In this document: in pieces, positions 54,367 to 64,000 of the stretch
Numbering within the stretch: position 1 is the stretch's first letter
Layout: every line of letters starts with the position of its first letter
Origin: Sandarakinorhabdus sp. AAP62
GTDB taxonomy: Bacteria > Pseudomonadota > Alphaproteobacteria > Sphingomonadales > Sphingomonadaceae
Direction: 5' to 3'
Length of the DNA stretch: 64,000 nt
Assembly: GCF_000331225.1 (NCBI RefSeq)
Contig: NZ_ANFY01000003.1
Span: 481,001 to 545,000, forward strand
The notes under the pieces: generated by a model
The model's input: the letters and a program-made list of their open reading frames with translations, nothing else
Database searches by the model: none
What the model was told of the DNA's origin: nothing
Program-made: the position numbers and the translations under genes

Positions 54367-55493
54367 CAGTTGTAACCCAGCGCGCTGAAGAAGAAGGCGA
54401 AGAAGGCATCGAAGACGATGACGACGAAGATCGCCTCCACCACCGCCTGGGTGGTGCGGCTGCCCACCGATTCGGCGTTGCCCGTCACCTGGAAGCCGTG
54501 GAAACAGCCCATGATGGCGATGATGAAGCCAAACACCGGCGCCTTGATCATGCCGATGGCGAAATCGGAGACCAGGATCACTTCCTGCAGGCGGGTGATA
54601 TAGGCCGCCGGCGGCATCGCCAGTTCGCTCCACGCAAACAGGCCGCCGGCCACCAGCGCGCACAGCCCGCCATAGAAGGCGAGGCCGAGCAGCATCAGCG
54701 AGCAGGCGATGACGCGCGGCACCACCAGCACCTCGATCGGATCAAGGCCGATGGTGCGCAGTGCATCGATCTCCTGGTTGAGCTTCATCGATCCGATCTG
54801 GGCGGCAAAGGCCGAGCCGGAGCGGCCCGCGACCATGATGGCCGTGAGCAGGATGCCCAGTTCGCGGGTGGTGGCTCTGCCGATCAGGTTGACGGTGAAC
54901 ACCTCGGCCCCGAACTGGCGCAGCTGCACGGCGCCCTGTTGCGCCACGACAAGCCCGACCAGGAACAGCAGCAGCCCGATGATGCCCAGCGCGTTGATGC
55001 CGATGGCTTCGCCCTGGTGCACCACGGCATGCCAGCGCAGGCGGCGGCGGCCGATCAGCGTCATGGCCAGCACCACCAGTGTCTGGCCCAGGAAAGCGAG
55101 GAAGCCGCCGGCATTATCGGCCTGGCGCACCACGGCCCGGCCGATCTGCTCCAGCCGGGCCAGCACCGGGTTCCCCACATCGGGCCGGCGCTTCACGGGT
55201 GGCGGCGGCACGGTAAGGGCGCGGATCAGCCGATCGATATCGGGGGCGGCACCCTGCACTTCGGCCAGGTGGCCAGCATCATGCCAGCGGTTGATCAGGC
55301 TGTTGATCGCCCAGGCGCCGGCGGTATCAATGGCGGCTGCGGCCGAAAGATCCACTGTCAGCCCCGGCGCGCGCGGCGGCACCGTGGCCAGCGCATCGGT
55401 CAACGTGGCGACATCATCGATGGTCAGCCGGCCAGACAGCACGACGCGCGCGCCGCCGTCGCCTGTATCCTGCCAGCTGATGCTGCTGCCCAT
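54366..55493 (-). CDS. mlaE: MlaE-type permease with N-terminal STAS (MlaB-like) domain
   Basis: 375 residues from ATG 55493; a TTG 9 bases upstream also fits. Residues about 1-100 form a STAS domain (GGARVVLSGRLTIDDVATL; VDLSAAAAIDTAGAWAINSL), the role of MlaB in E. coli. The permease domain begins near GGFLAFLGQTLVVLAMTLIG and includes RATTRELGILLTAIMVAGRS followed by GSAFAAQIGSM. Fusing MlaB to MlaE is common in alphaproteobacteria. It is the first gene of the operon and diverges from the HAD gene. Confidence 0.93.
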   Translation of the reverse strand: MGSSISWQDTGDGGARVVLSGRLTIDDVATLTDALATVPPRAPGLTVDLSAAAAIDTAGAWAINSLINRWHDAGHLAEVQGAAPDIDRLIRALTVPPPPVKRRPDVGNPVLARLEQIGRAVVRQADNAGGFLAFLGQTLVVLAMTLIGRRRLRWHAVVHQGEAIGINALGIIGLLLFLVGLVVAQQGAVQLRQFGAEVFTVNLIGRATTRELGILLTAIMVAGRSGSAFAAQIGSMKLNQEIDALRTIGLDPIEVLVVPRVIACSLMLLGLAFYGGLCALVAGGLFAWSELAMPPAAYITRLQEVILVSDFAIGMIKAPVFGFIIAIMGCFHGFQVTGNAESVGSRTTQAVVEAIFVVIVFDAFFAFFFSALGYN

Positions 55494-55537
55494 GCCGGGC
55501 AAACTGGGCTATGCGGGAGCAAATGCCAAGGGGAACA

Positions 55538-56254
55538 ATGACCTCCACACCCACCGAAATCGCGGTTTATGATCTGGACCGCACGCTGACCGATACGGGC
55601 AGCTGGGCGCATTTCATCCGGTTCTGGCTGGCGCATGAAGCGCCGTGGCGGGTGCTGCTGCTGCCGATGGTGGCGCTGGGCGGCGTTGCCTATGGCCTGG
55701 GCTGGCTGTCGCGCGGGCAGATCAAGCGCTGGTCACACCGCTGGCTGATCGGCCCGCGGGTGGCAGAACAACGGCTGCTGGCCGTGGCCGACGCCTTTGC
55801 CTTTGATTTTGTGGCCGATCATGCGCTGGCCCCGGCGCGGGCTGCCATCGCCGCCGATGCCGTGGCTGGGCGGCGGGTGGTGATCGCTTCGGCCAGCCAT
55901 GGTTTTTATGTGCGCGCCATTGCGGAGCGGTTTGGTGTGGCCGATGTCGTGGCAACGGAGGCGGTGCGGGATGGCGGCTTCGTCACCCACGCGCTGGATG
56001 GTGCCAATTGTTATGGCGCCGCCAAACGAGCGGCGCTTGAACGCTGGCTGGCGGGTGAAGGGCTGGCTGGCGCGGTGGTGCATTTCACCAGCGACCACCA
56101 CAGTGATCTGCCCTGTTTTGAACTGGCGCTGGCCAGCGGCGGCACGGTGCTGTGCGCCAATCCATCGGCCAGGCTGGCGGCGTTTGCGGCGGAACGCGGT
56201 TGGCCACAAGTGCACTGGGGCCGGATCAGGGGCAGCCTGCTCGAACGGGCATGA
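55538..56254 (+). CDS. HAD-IB family phosphatase
   Basis: 238 residues from ATG 55538, chosen because AAGGGG lies just upstream; two earlier in-frame ATG exist. The catalytic DxDxT is VYDLDRTLTDTGSWAHF, motif II is VVIASASHGF, and motif IV is HFTSDHHSDLPCFELA. Members include SerB-like and CicA-like phosphatases. Substrate unknown; placement beside the mla genes suggests a lipid phosphate, but this is inference. It converges on the protease gene across a strong terminator. Confidence 0.85.
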   Translation: MTSTPTEIAVYDLDRTLTDTGSWAHFIRFWLAHEAPWRVLLLPMVALGGVAYGLGWLSRGQIKRWSHRWLIGPRVAEQRLLAVADAFAFDFVADHALAPARAAIAADAVAGRRVVIASASHGFYVRAIAERFGVADVVATEAVRDGGFVTHALDGANCYGAAKRAALERWLAGEGLAGAVVHFTSDHHSDLPCFELALASGGTVLCANPSARLAAFAAERGWPQVHWGRIRGSLLERA

Positions 56255-56258
56255 AAAA

Positions 56259-56287
56259 GGCCGGCTCCGGATCATCCGGAGCCGGCC
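56259..56287. terminator. Bidirectional terminator between convergent genes
   Basis: GGCCGGCTCCGGA and TCCGGAGCCGGCC form a perfect 13-base stem with a 3-base loop, flanked by AAAAA on the left and CTTTC on the right. It lies right after the HAD gene stop (56254) and before the end of the protease gene (56309), so it can stop transcription from both sides. Confidence 0.82.
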
Positions 56288-56308
56288 CTTTCAGCCGATA
56301 GCCTGGTG

Positions 56309-57565
56309 TCAGGCGGCGACAGCCGAGCCGCGACGGCGACGGGCGGCAGCACCGGTCAGGCCAAAGCCCATGATCAGCAACGCCCAGCTGGCCGGTTCCG
56401 GCACAGCGGTGGACGCGATGAAATCGGTGTGGATGTAGATCGGGACGTAGCCCGAATATTCACCCCAACCTGAATTCAGACCGCCGCCAAAGTCGCCAAA
56501 GTTGGCGCCGAAGGTCAGACCGTAGCTGTTGATCGAGGCGAGCTTGCCATCGACGAAGCCCGGGCCGCCCGAATCGCCGCCAGCAATGCCGACTTCACGT
56601 GCGCCAAGACCGACGTTCTGGAACTGCGCACAGGCAGCACCGCCACCAACTGCGAGGCAGATCCGGAATGCCTGATCCTGAGCTGCGAGGCCGTTGTCGA
56701 AATCGGACACAAAGCTCGATTCATAGTCCGCAAAGCCGAAAAAGCCTTCGCCGGTGCCGTCGCGATCGGTAAAGAACCCGCCCAAGGCGCTGTTACCCCA
56801 AGCATACTCATAGCGATTGTCACCTTCGCGCAGCCAGCCAGTGCGGGCACCGAAAGGCGCGGTGGTGCCGTTGGCGCCGCCCGTGGTCGAACGCGTGCCA
56901 TAGCCGGCCACGTTGAATTCCGTGCCGGTCAGATCGCCATTGGTGTAGAGATCATAACGCTGCGCCGATGCCGGCGCGTCGCGGTTGATGCGCAGGATGG
57001 CGATGTCGTTCTGATCGATCACTTCGCCGGTATATTCCGGGTGAACGTAATAGGCGGTGACGCTGCGGGTTTCGCTGGTGTTGCCAGCGCCGACGGACCG
57101 CTCGTCGGCATTGCCATTGAAGAAGTGGACCGTGGTTTTCACCGGGTTGGCGGTGCCGGCACCGTCGCTGACGCAGTGGGCCGCCGTCGCGATCGAGCGA
57201 CCATCGGCCAGCAAGCTGCCCGAGCAGATGAACGCGCTGCCATTGGCATATTCCATGATCAGGGCGACCGTGCCGCTCTTGTTGGCGGACGGCTTGTAGA
57301 TCGGGTTGCCACCGCCAATGCTATTGTTCGGCACGCCCGGCAGGACATCCGAAGTCGCGGTCTGACCGATCACACGGCTGACAGCCGTCCAGCTCAGGCC
57401 ATTCTTCGAGCCACTGGCCAGTTTGACCGGCTGCACAGCGCTCAATTGCGCAACGGCCTGGGCTGAAATGGCGGCGGGATTGGGCGCGGCTTCGAACGCT
57501 TCGATGGCAAGCGCTGGAGACGCAACGGCCATCGCCAAGGCGATGGCGGAAACCTGCATACGCAT
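56309..57565 (-). CDS. Secreted trypsin-like serine protease with PEPxxWA-CTERM anchor
   Basis: 418 residues from ATG 57565, with GAGGGG upstream. The signal peptide ends near ASPALA. The chymotrypsin fold is shown by the His in GRSIATAAHCVS, the Asp in IDQNDIAILR and the Ser in GIAGGDSGGPGFVDG. The C-terminus has the sorting signal VPEPASWALLIMGFGLTGAA followed by an Arg cluster, recognised by exosortase/EpsH-type systems. No exosortase gene lies in the window. It is probably surface-attached or processed during export. Confidence 0.92.
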   Translation of the reverse strand: MRMQVSAIALAMAVASPALAIEAFEAAPNPAAISAQAVAQLSAVQPVKLASGSKNGLSWTAVSRVIGQTATSDVLPGVPNNSIGGGNPIYKPSANKSGTVALIMEYANGSAFICSGSLLADGRSIATAAHCVSDGAGTANPVKTTVHFFNGNADERSVGAGNTSETRSVTAYYVHPEYTGEVIDQNDIAILRINRDAPASAQRYDLYTNGDLTGTEFNVAGYGTRSTTGGANGTTAPFGARTGWLREGDNRYEYAWGNSALGGFFTDRDGTGEGFFGFADYESSFVSDFDNGLAAQDQAFRICLAVGGGAACAQFQNVGLGAREVGIAGGDSGGPGFVDGKLASINSYGLTFGANFGDFGGGLNSGWGEYSGYVPIYIHTDFIASTAVPEPASWALLIMGFGLTGAAARRRRGSAVAA

Positions 57566-57682
57566 CTGAAAATACCCCTCAAGAATCAGCGCCAACAGGG
57601 CGCGGATGCGGAACCCTAAGAGAGCATTATGCTCTTATCAACAAAAAATTCATCTTGTCTTAAGGTTCGGCGGTGCGCGTTT

Positions 57683-57921
57683 TCAGCGCAGTCGCCACAG
57701 GGTGAACAGCGCCATGCCGCACCAGATGATGTTGAGCACCATCGATGGAATCGCGCCGTGCCAGGCGGAATTGACCACAAAGCCCGCCGCGCCGAGCAGG
57801 TTCAGCCATTGGAAGGTGCGTGATCGCGCCTGGATGCGGCCGTTGCTGGCCAGCACGAAGCCGACCAGCACCAGCACCGCTCCCGTCCAGCCCGCCGCCT
57901 CAACCGCGAGGCTTTGCCAGG

Positions 57922-57925
<4 letters not shown>
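57683..57925 (-). CDS. Small two- to three-helix membrane protein (CBU_0592-like)
   Basis: 80 residues from ATG 57925: ETAGWTG-like start, helix [17 protein letters not shown], then [20 protein letters not shown] and [16 protein letters not shown]. This resembles the CBU_0592 family of small membrane proteins found beside metabolic genes. Function unknown. The ATG overlaps the acnA stop as ATGA, so it is read with acnA. (The exact first residues are [15 protein letters not shown].). Confidence 0.7.
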
Positions 57926-60606
<2,681 letters not shown>

Positions 60607-60747
60607 GGCGCCCTCCTCAAGTATGTGTTTTGACAAGTTGTCGCACGGTCTAGCCCAGTTGGTGCAGCGCGAAAAGCCTGCCAACGGGGAATTCGTGTCA
60701 AAATCCAGACCGGTTGCGCCGGTAAAAATCTGTCACCATAAGGGGCC

Positions 60748-61344
60748 ATGGCTTCGCCCGAAATTGATGCCCTCACCAATGCGCTGGCGCGTCTGCCGGG
60801 CCTGGGCCCGCGCTCGGCGCGGCGCGCGGTGCTGCACCTGATCAAGCGGCGCGAAGTGGCGCTGCATCCGTTGCTCGAAGCGTTGCAGGCGGTGGCGGCC
60901 AATCTGGTGGTGTGCGGGGTGTGCGGCAACGTTGAAACCAGCGATCCCTGCGCCATCTGCCGCGATCCGCGCCGTGATCCGGCGTTGCTGTGCGTGGTGG
61001 CCGATGTCGCCGATCTGTGGGCACTGGATGGCCGGCACCTGTTTTCGGGGCGCTATCACGTGCTGGGCGGGCGCTTGTCGGCGCTGGACGGGGTGGGGCC
61101 GGAGGATCTGGCCATCCCCTCACTCGTCGCGCGGGCCGGTGACGGCGTCGTGAAGGAAGTGGTTCTCGCCCTGTCCGCCACCATGGAGGGGCAGGCGACC
61201 ATGCACTATGTCGCCGAGGCGCTGGCCTCCACCGGCGTCAAGGTGAGCCAGCTGGCGCAGGGCCTGCCGATGGGCGGCGAGCTGGACTGGCTGGACGAAG
61301 GCACATTGGCGCTGGCGCTCAATGCAAGGCGGCCGGTGGGCTGA
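60748..61344 (+). CDS. recR: Recombination protein RecR
   Basis: 198 residues. RecR helps load RecA onto SSB-coated DNA in the RecFOR pathway. The helix-hairpin-helix is [20 protein letters not shown], the zinc site is [19 protein letters not shown], and the Toprim domain begins [15 protein letters not shown]. It is a single gene converging on the MDR-family reductase, with a repeat between them. Confidence 0.95.
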   Translation: MASPEIDALTNALARLPGLGPRSARRAVLHLIKRREVALHPLLEALQAVAANLVVCGVCGNVETSDPCAICRDPRRDPALLCVVADVADLWALDGRHLFSGRYHVLGGRLSALDGVGPEDLAIPSLVARAGDGVVKEVVLALSATMEGQATMHYVAEALASTGVKVSQLAQGLPMGGELDWLDEGTLALALNARRPVG

Positions 61345-61346
61345 GC

Positions 61347-61474
61347 CTCCCCTCCCTGCAAGGGAGGGGCTGGGGGAGGGTGCGAGCGCAGCGAGCTTCG
61401 GCATGCGCGGCCAAGTTACGGCTTGCGGCAAGAACCCTCCCCCGACCCCTCCCTGCAAGCAGGGAGGGGAGAAG
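61347..61474. repeat. REP/BIME-like inverted repeat pair, copy B
   Basis: CTCCCCTCCCTGCAAGGGAG and flank at 61347-61390 nearly match 11096-11138, including GTGCGAGCGC. A reverse-orientation copy (ACCCTCCCCCGACCCCTCCC onward) lies at 61434-61474. It fills the space between recR and the convergent reductase. Confidence 0.85.
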
Positions 61475-61479
61475 CTGAC

Positions 61480-62481
61480 TTACAGCTTCACCAGCATCTT
61501 GCCGGTGTTCTTGCCTTCAAACAGGCCGATGAAGGCTTCCGGCGCCTTTTCGATGCCTTCCAGCACGGTTTCCTGCCACTTCAGCTTGCCGGCGCGAATC
61601 CAGGGCCCCATCTCGGCCAGGAAATCGCCGCGCAGGCCGGCGAACTCGATGACGATGAAACCGCGCATGGTGAGCGACTTGCCCACCACCTGGATGATGT
61701 TGCGCGGGCCCGGGGTCGGCTCGGTGTCGTTATAGGCGGAAATCATGCCGCATTCGATCAGCCGGGCGAACGGGCGGGCGGTTTCGATGGCGACTTCCAG
61801 ATGCTCGCCGCCGACATTGTCGAAGTAAATGTCGATGCCCTTCGGCGCGGCGGCCTGCACGGCGGCCAGCAGATTGCCGCAAGTGCGATAGTTGATGACG
61901 GAATCGATGCCGAGGCTTTTCAGCCATTCGCACTTGTCGTCGCTGCCGGCGCTGGCGATGACGGTGCAGCCCTTCAGCTTGGCGACCTGGGCAACGATGC
62001 TGCCGACAGCGCCGGCGGCGCCGGAGACGAACACCACGTCGCCGGGCTTGGGCTTGCCGATCTGCGTCAGGCCGGCCCAGGCGGTGAGGCCGGGCATGCC
62101 GAGCACGCCGAGGAAGCTTTCCATCGGAATGCCACCCGGCACATCAAGCTTTTCAAGTGCCGCTGCGGGCGCCACGAAGGCTTCGCGCCAGCCGAACATG
62201 GAGGAGACGATGTCGCCCTTCTTCAGGCCTTCGGCGTTGCTTTCCACCACGACACCCACCGCGCCGCCCTGCAGCGCTTCGCCGATCTGGAACGGCGGTA
62301 CATAGCTCGGCCGGTCATACATGCGGCCGCGCATGTAGGGATCGACGGACATGAACTTGTTCTGCACCAGCACTTCACCGGGGCCGGGGGCCGGCACGTC
62401 CTTGCTGGCGACCGCAAAATTTTCGGCGGCGGGCATGCCAACAGGGCGGCTGGCAAGGCTGATTTCACGGGATGTCGTCAT
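61480..62481 (-). CDS. NADP-dependent oxidoreductase, MDR superfamily (CurA-like)
   Basis: 333 residues from ATG 62481. The start SREISLASRPVGMPAAENFA and VDPYMRGRMYDRPSY are typical of the leukotriene B4 dehydrogenase/YncB-like branch, which reduces double bonds of enones. The Rossmann motif is VFVSGAAGAVGSIVAQVAKL, and IDIYFDNVGGEHLEVAIETA follows. It lacks the zinc sites of alcohol dehydrogenases. It is a single gene on the reverse strand. Confidence 0.9.
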   Translation of the reverse strand: MTTSREISLASRPVGMPAAENFAVASKDVPAPGPGEVLVQNKFMSVDPYMRGRMYDRPSYVPPFQIGEALQGGAVGVVVESNAEGLKKGDIVSSMFGWREAFVAPAAALEKLDVPGGIPMESFLGVLGMPGLTAWAGLTQIGKPKPGDVVFVSGAAGAVGSIVAQVAKLKGCTVIASAGSDDKCEWLKSLGIDSVINYRTCGNLLAAVQAAAPKGIDIYFDNVGGEHLEVAIETARPFARLIECGMISAYNDTEPTPGPRNIIQVVGKSLTMRGFIVIEFAGLRGDFLAEMGPWIRAGKLKWQETVLEGIEKAPEAFIGLFEGKNTGKMLVKL

Positions 62482-62561
62482 GATGGAGATTCTCCTTGGT
62501 TGCGCACAGCATAGGCGCTTCTCGCCACGGCAGACCCCTCCCGCAACCGGGAGGGGTGTTT

Positions 62562-63179
62562 TCACAGGCCGAACATGGCGAGCAACCCGTCGAGATAGGC
62601 CCGATTGGCCGGCAGCAACGCCAGCGGATAGAGCCAGCCGCCAAAGGCCAGCAGGATGGCAGCGGTGACCATCATGCCGCCCGTCACCACCAGCCTGACC
62701 ACCACCACCCCGCGGCCGTGAAAGTGCAGGGCGGCGGCAAGATGGACAAACAATGCCATCACGGCGGCAGCGTAATAGGGATAGAAGGTCCACCGCGTGA
62801 CCGGATGCAGCAGCGTGGCGGCCGCCCAGTGGAAATTGGTGTCCAACCCGAAAGCAAGGCGGGTCGCCAGCGCCGCGCCGATATGATTGACAAGGAACAG
62901 CGCCAGATAAAGCCCGCTTGCCAGCTGCCAGCGCGCCATGGTGCCGCCCGTGCCCGAGCGCCAGCGCCGCCAGGCCAGTCGCAGCCCGATGCCGATCTGC
63001 ATTGCAAAGGCCGCGACCAGCAGCGGTTCGACCAGCGCCGGGCGATAGGCCTTGCGCACCATGGCCAGGGCCGCGCCATGCGCTTCGGGGCTGTGCAACG
63101 CCACCAGATGCACGGCCAGGTGGCTGGTGATGAACAACAGCAGGGCCAGGCCGGTGACGCGGTGCAGGCGGACGGACAT
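62562..63179 (-). CDS. Membrane protein resembling a haem-b quinone subunit, beside an Rrf2 regulator
   Basis: 205 residues and five membrane helices: RLHRVTGLALLLFITSHLAV, LVEPLLVAAFAMQIGIGLRL, ASGLYLALFLVNHIGAALAT, WTFYPYYAAAVMALFVHLAA and VTGGMMVTAAILLAFGGWLY. His residues at the first, third and fourth helices recall haem-b ligands of SdhC/FrdC-type subunits. No matching flavoprotein or iron-sulfur subunit is adjacent. It diverges from an Rrf2 regulator with an operator palindrome between them, which suggests that it is the regulator's target. Confidence 0.72.
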   Translation of the reverse strand: MSVRLHRVTGLALLLFITSHLAVHLVALHSPEAHGAALAMVRKAYRPALVEPLLVAAFAMQIGIGLRLAWRRWRSGTGGTMARWQLASGLYLALFLVNHIGAALATRLAFGLDTNFHWAAATLLHPVTRWTFYPYYAAAVMALFVHLAAALHFHGRGVVVVRLVVTGGMMVTAAILLAFGGWLYPLALLPANRAYLDGLLAMFGL

Positions 63180-63204
63180 CGAGTCGCTCCTTGCAATTTC
63201 AATC

Positions 63205-63221
63205 CGGATATCGAATATCCG
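63205..63221. promoter_or_regulatory. 17-bp palindrome between the membrane protein and Rrf2 gene
   Basis: CGGATAT-CGA-ATATCCG is a perfect 7-3-7 inverted repeat in the 69-base divergent region. It is suited to a dimeric Rrf2-family repressor, so both genes may be controlled from it. It lies 26 bases from the membrane-protein start and 28 from the regulator start. Confidence 0.65.
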
Positions 63222-63248
63222 AGTTTGAGTCGAGACGGGTCATTGCCG

Positions 63249-63752
63249 ATGCGGATGAGCAAGGGTGTGGAATGGGCGGTGCACGCCTGCGCGATGCTGG
63301 CGCCGCTGCCACCGGGCCATGGCCTCAGCCTGGCGGCGCTGGCCGAATTCCACGGGGTGCCGCTGGCCTATATGGCCAAGCAGTTGCAGGCGCTGAGCCG
63401 CGCCGGGCTGGTGTCGACCCGGCCCGGTCGCACCGGTGGCTATCGGCTGGCGCGGGCGCCCGAGGCGATTTCGCTCTGGGATGTCGTTGCGGCAATTGAC
63501 GGGCCGGAACCCGCCTTTCGCTGCACCGAAATTCGCCAGAATGGCCCCTGTGCCATCCCGCGCCGCGATTGCGTGCGGGCCTGCCCGATTGCAGCGGCCT
63601 TTGCCGGTGCCGAACAGGCCTGGCGCACCGCCCTGAAGTCGGTATCGCTGGCTGAGATCCTGAAAAGCGTCGCCCGGGACAGCGCGGCCGACCATTTGTC
63701 AGCTGTGGCCGCCTGGTATGGCAGCGCCATCACCCGCTTGCCGGACGCCTAA
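63249..63752 (+). CDS. Rrf2-family transcriptional regulator
   Basis: 167 residues from ATG 63249. The winged helix covers about residues 1-72 ([60 protein letters not shown]). Cys92, Cys101, Cys108 and Cys112 in [12 protein letters not shown] and RRDCVRACP could bind an iron-sulfur cluster, as in NsrR, IscR and RsrR. The stimulus could be nitric oxide, iron status or redox state. The stop overlaps the convergent kup gene by 4 bases. Confidence 0.9.
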   Translation: MRMSKGVEWAVHACAMLAPLPPGHGLSLAALAEFHGVPLAYMAKQLQALSRAGLVSTRPGRTGGYRLARAPEAISLWDVVAAIDGPEPAFRCTEIRQNGPCAIPRRDCVRACPIAAAFAGAEQAWRTALKSVSLAEILKSVARDSAADHLSAVAAWYGSAITRLPDA

Positions 63753-64000
63753 ATTTCGACCTGGCTGCCCAGTTCCACCACGCGGTTGGTGGGCAGCTTG
63801 AAGAAGTCCATGGCGCTTTCGGCGTTGCGCATCATCCAGCTGAACAGATGCTCGCGCCACAGCGCCATGCCGGGCTTGTCGCTGGCCAGCAGCGTCTGGC
63901 GGGAGAGGAAGAAGCTGGTTTCCATCATCTTCAGCTTGGGCCCGCAGTTTTCGACCTTCTTCAGCACGGCGGGAATGTCGATTTCCTGCATGAAGCCATA
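63749..64000 (-). CDS. kup: Kup-type potassium uptake transporter (C-terminal end only)
   Basis: Only the last 83 residues lie in the window; the gene runs off the right edge. [40 protein letters not shown] and [12 protein letters not shown] are the C-terminal cytoplasmic signature of KUP/HAK/KT transporters, which take up K+ with protons. Its 3' end converges on the Rrf2 gene. Confidence 0.93.
   Translation of the reverse strand, partial: YGFMQEIDIPAVLKKVENCGPKLKMMETSFFLSRQTLLASDKPGMALWREHLFSWMMRNAESAMDFFKLPTNRVVELGSQVEI

Overview
The window looks like chromosomal DNA of a high-GC alphaproteobacterium, most likely of the order Sphingomonadales. The signs are a PopZ-type polar protein beside valS, UPF0262, DUF2948, AddA/AddB rather than RecBCD, ccmC-ccmD-ccmE, a fused ThiS-ThiG, and a secreted protease with a PEPxxWA-CTERM tail. 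Most of the window is ordinary housekeeping sequence with tight 1-4 base gene overlaps. I see no prophage, transposase, integrase, CRISPR array or classical defence island. The unusual material is in short intergenic elements and a few small genes.

Layout. 1-2838: a cut-off molybdopterin oxidoreductase lipoprotein with its cytochrome b partner, a CorA-type metal channel and a small membrane protein. 2857-7613: a forward run of a serine hydrolase, UPF0262, dcd, rarD, murA and DUF2948. 7660-14849: a reverse block of ccmC-ccmD-ccmE-bioY, a second serine hydrolase, valS, popZ and a Pcm-like methyltransferase. 14991-15255: tRNA-Cys followed by two 92-bp tandem units that re-copy its 3' end. 15280-20470: an aldose epimerase, a HupE/PpiC/DUF3604 cluster and a small unknown protein. 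20559-26589: dgcA, glnD and methylmalonyl-CoA mutase. 26590-29064: palindromes, a strong terminator, tRNA-Gly(CCC) and a BlaI/BlaR1-like pair behind a promoter with two BlaI-type operators. 29117-31566: free Met-sulfoxide reductase, two VOC proteins, infC with an apparent ATA start, and a GlcG-like protein. 31755-33801: two related unknown proteins that look like degenerate receiver domains, then a winged-helix protein preceded by a perfect palindrome. 33972-40760: addB-addA-trxA. 40792-42730: a GST-like protein, diverging from an ECF sigma factor with its small membrane partner.

42747-48592: argJ, diverging from rpmH-rnpA-yidD-yidC-yihA-thiSG. This run is interrupted between yidD and yidC by a 267-bp nested inverted-repeat element. 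48589-51785: a GFA-family protein, an MFS transporter, rppH and an HSL-family hydrolase. 52014-55493: an Mla-type lipid transport operon (lipoprotein, MlaD, MlaF, STAS-MlaE). 55538-57565: a HAD-IB phosphatase and the PEP-CTERM protease, converging on a shared terminator. 57683-63752: a small membrane protein, acnA, recR, an MDR-family reductase, and a haem-b-like membrane protein diverging from an Rrf2 regulator across a palindromic operator. 63749-64000: the end of a Kup potassium transporter.

The best candidates for undescribed biology are the nested palindrome at 44821-45087, the tRNA-Cys 3'-end array at 15040-15255, and the receiver-like gene pair with its winged-helix neighbour at 31755-33801. 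No single feature is clearly a new molecular system.
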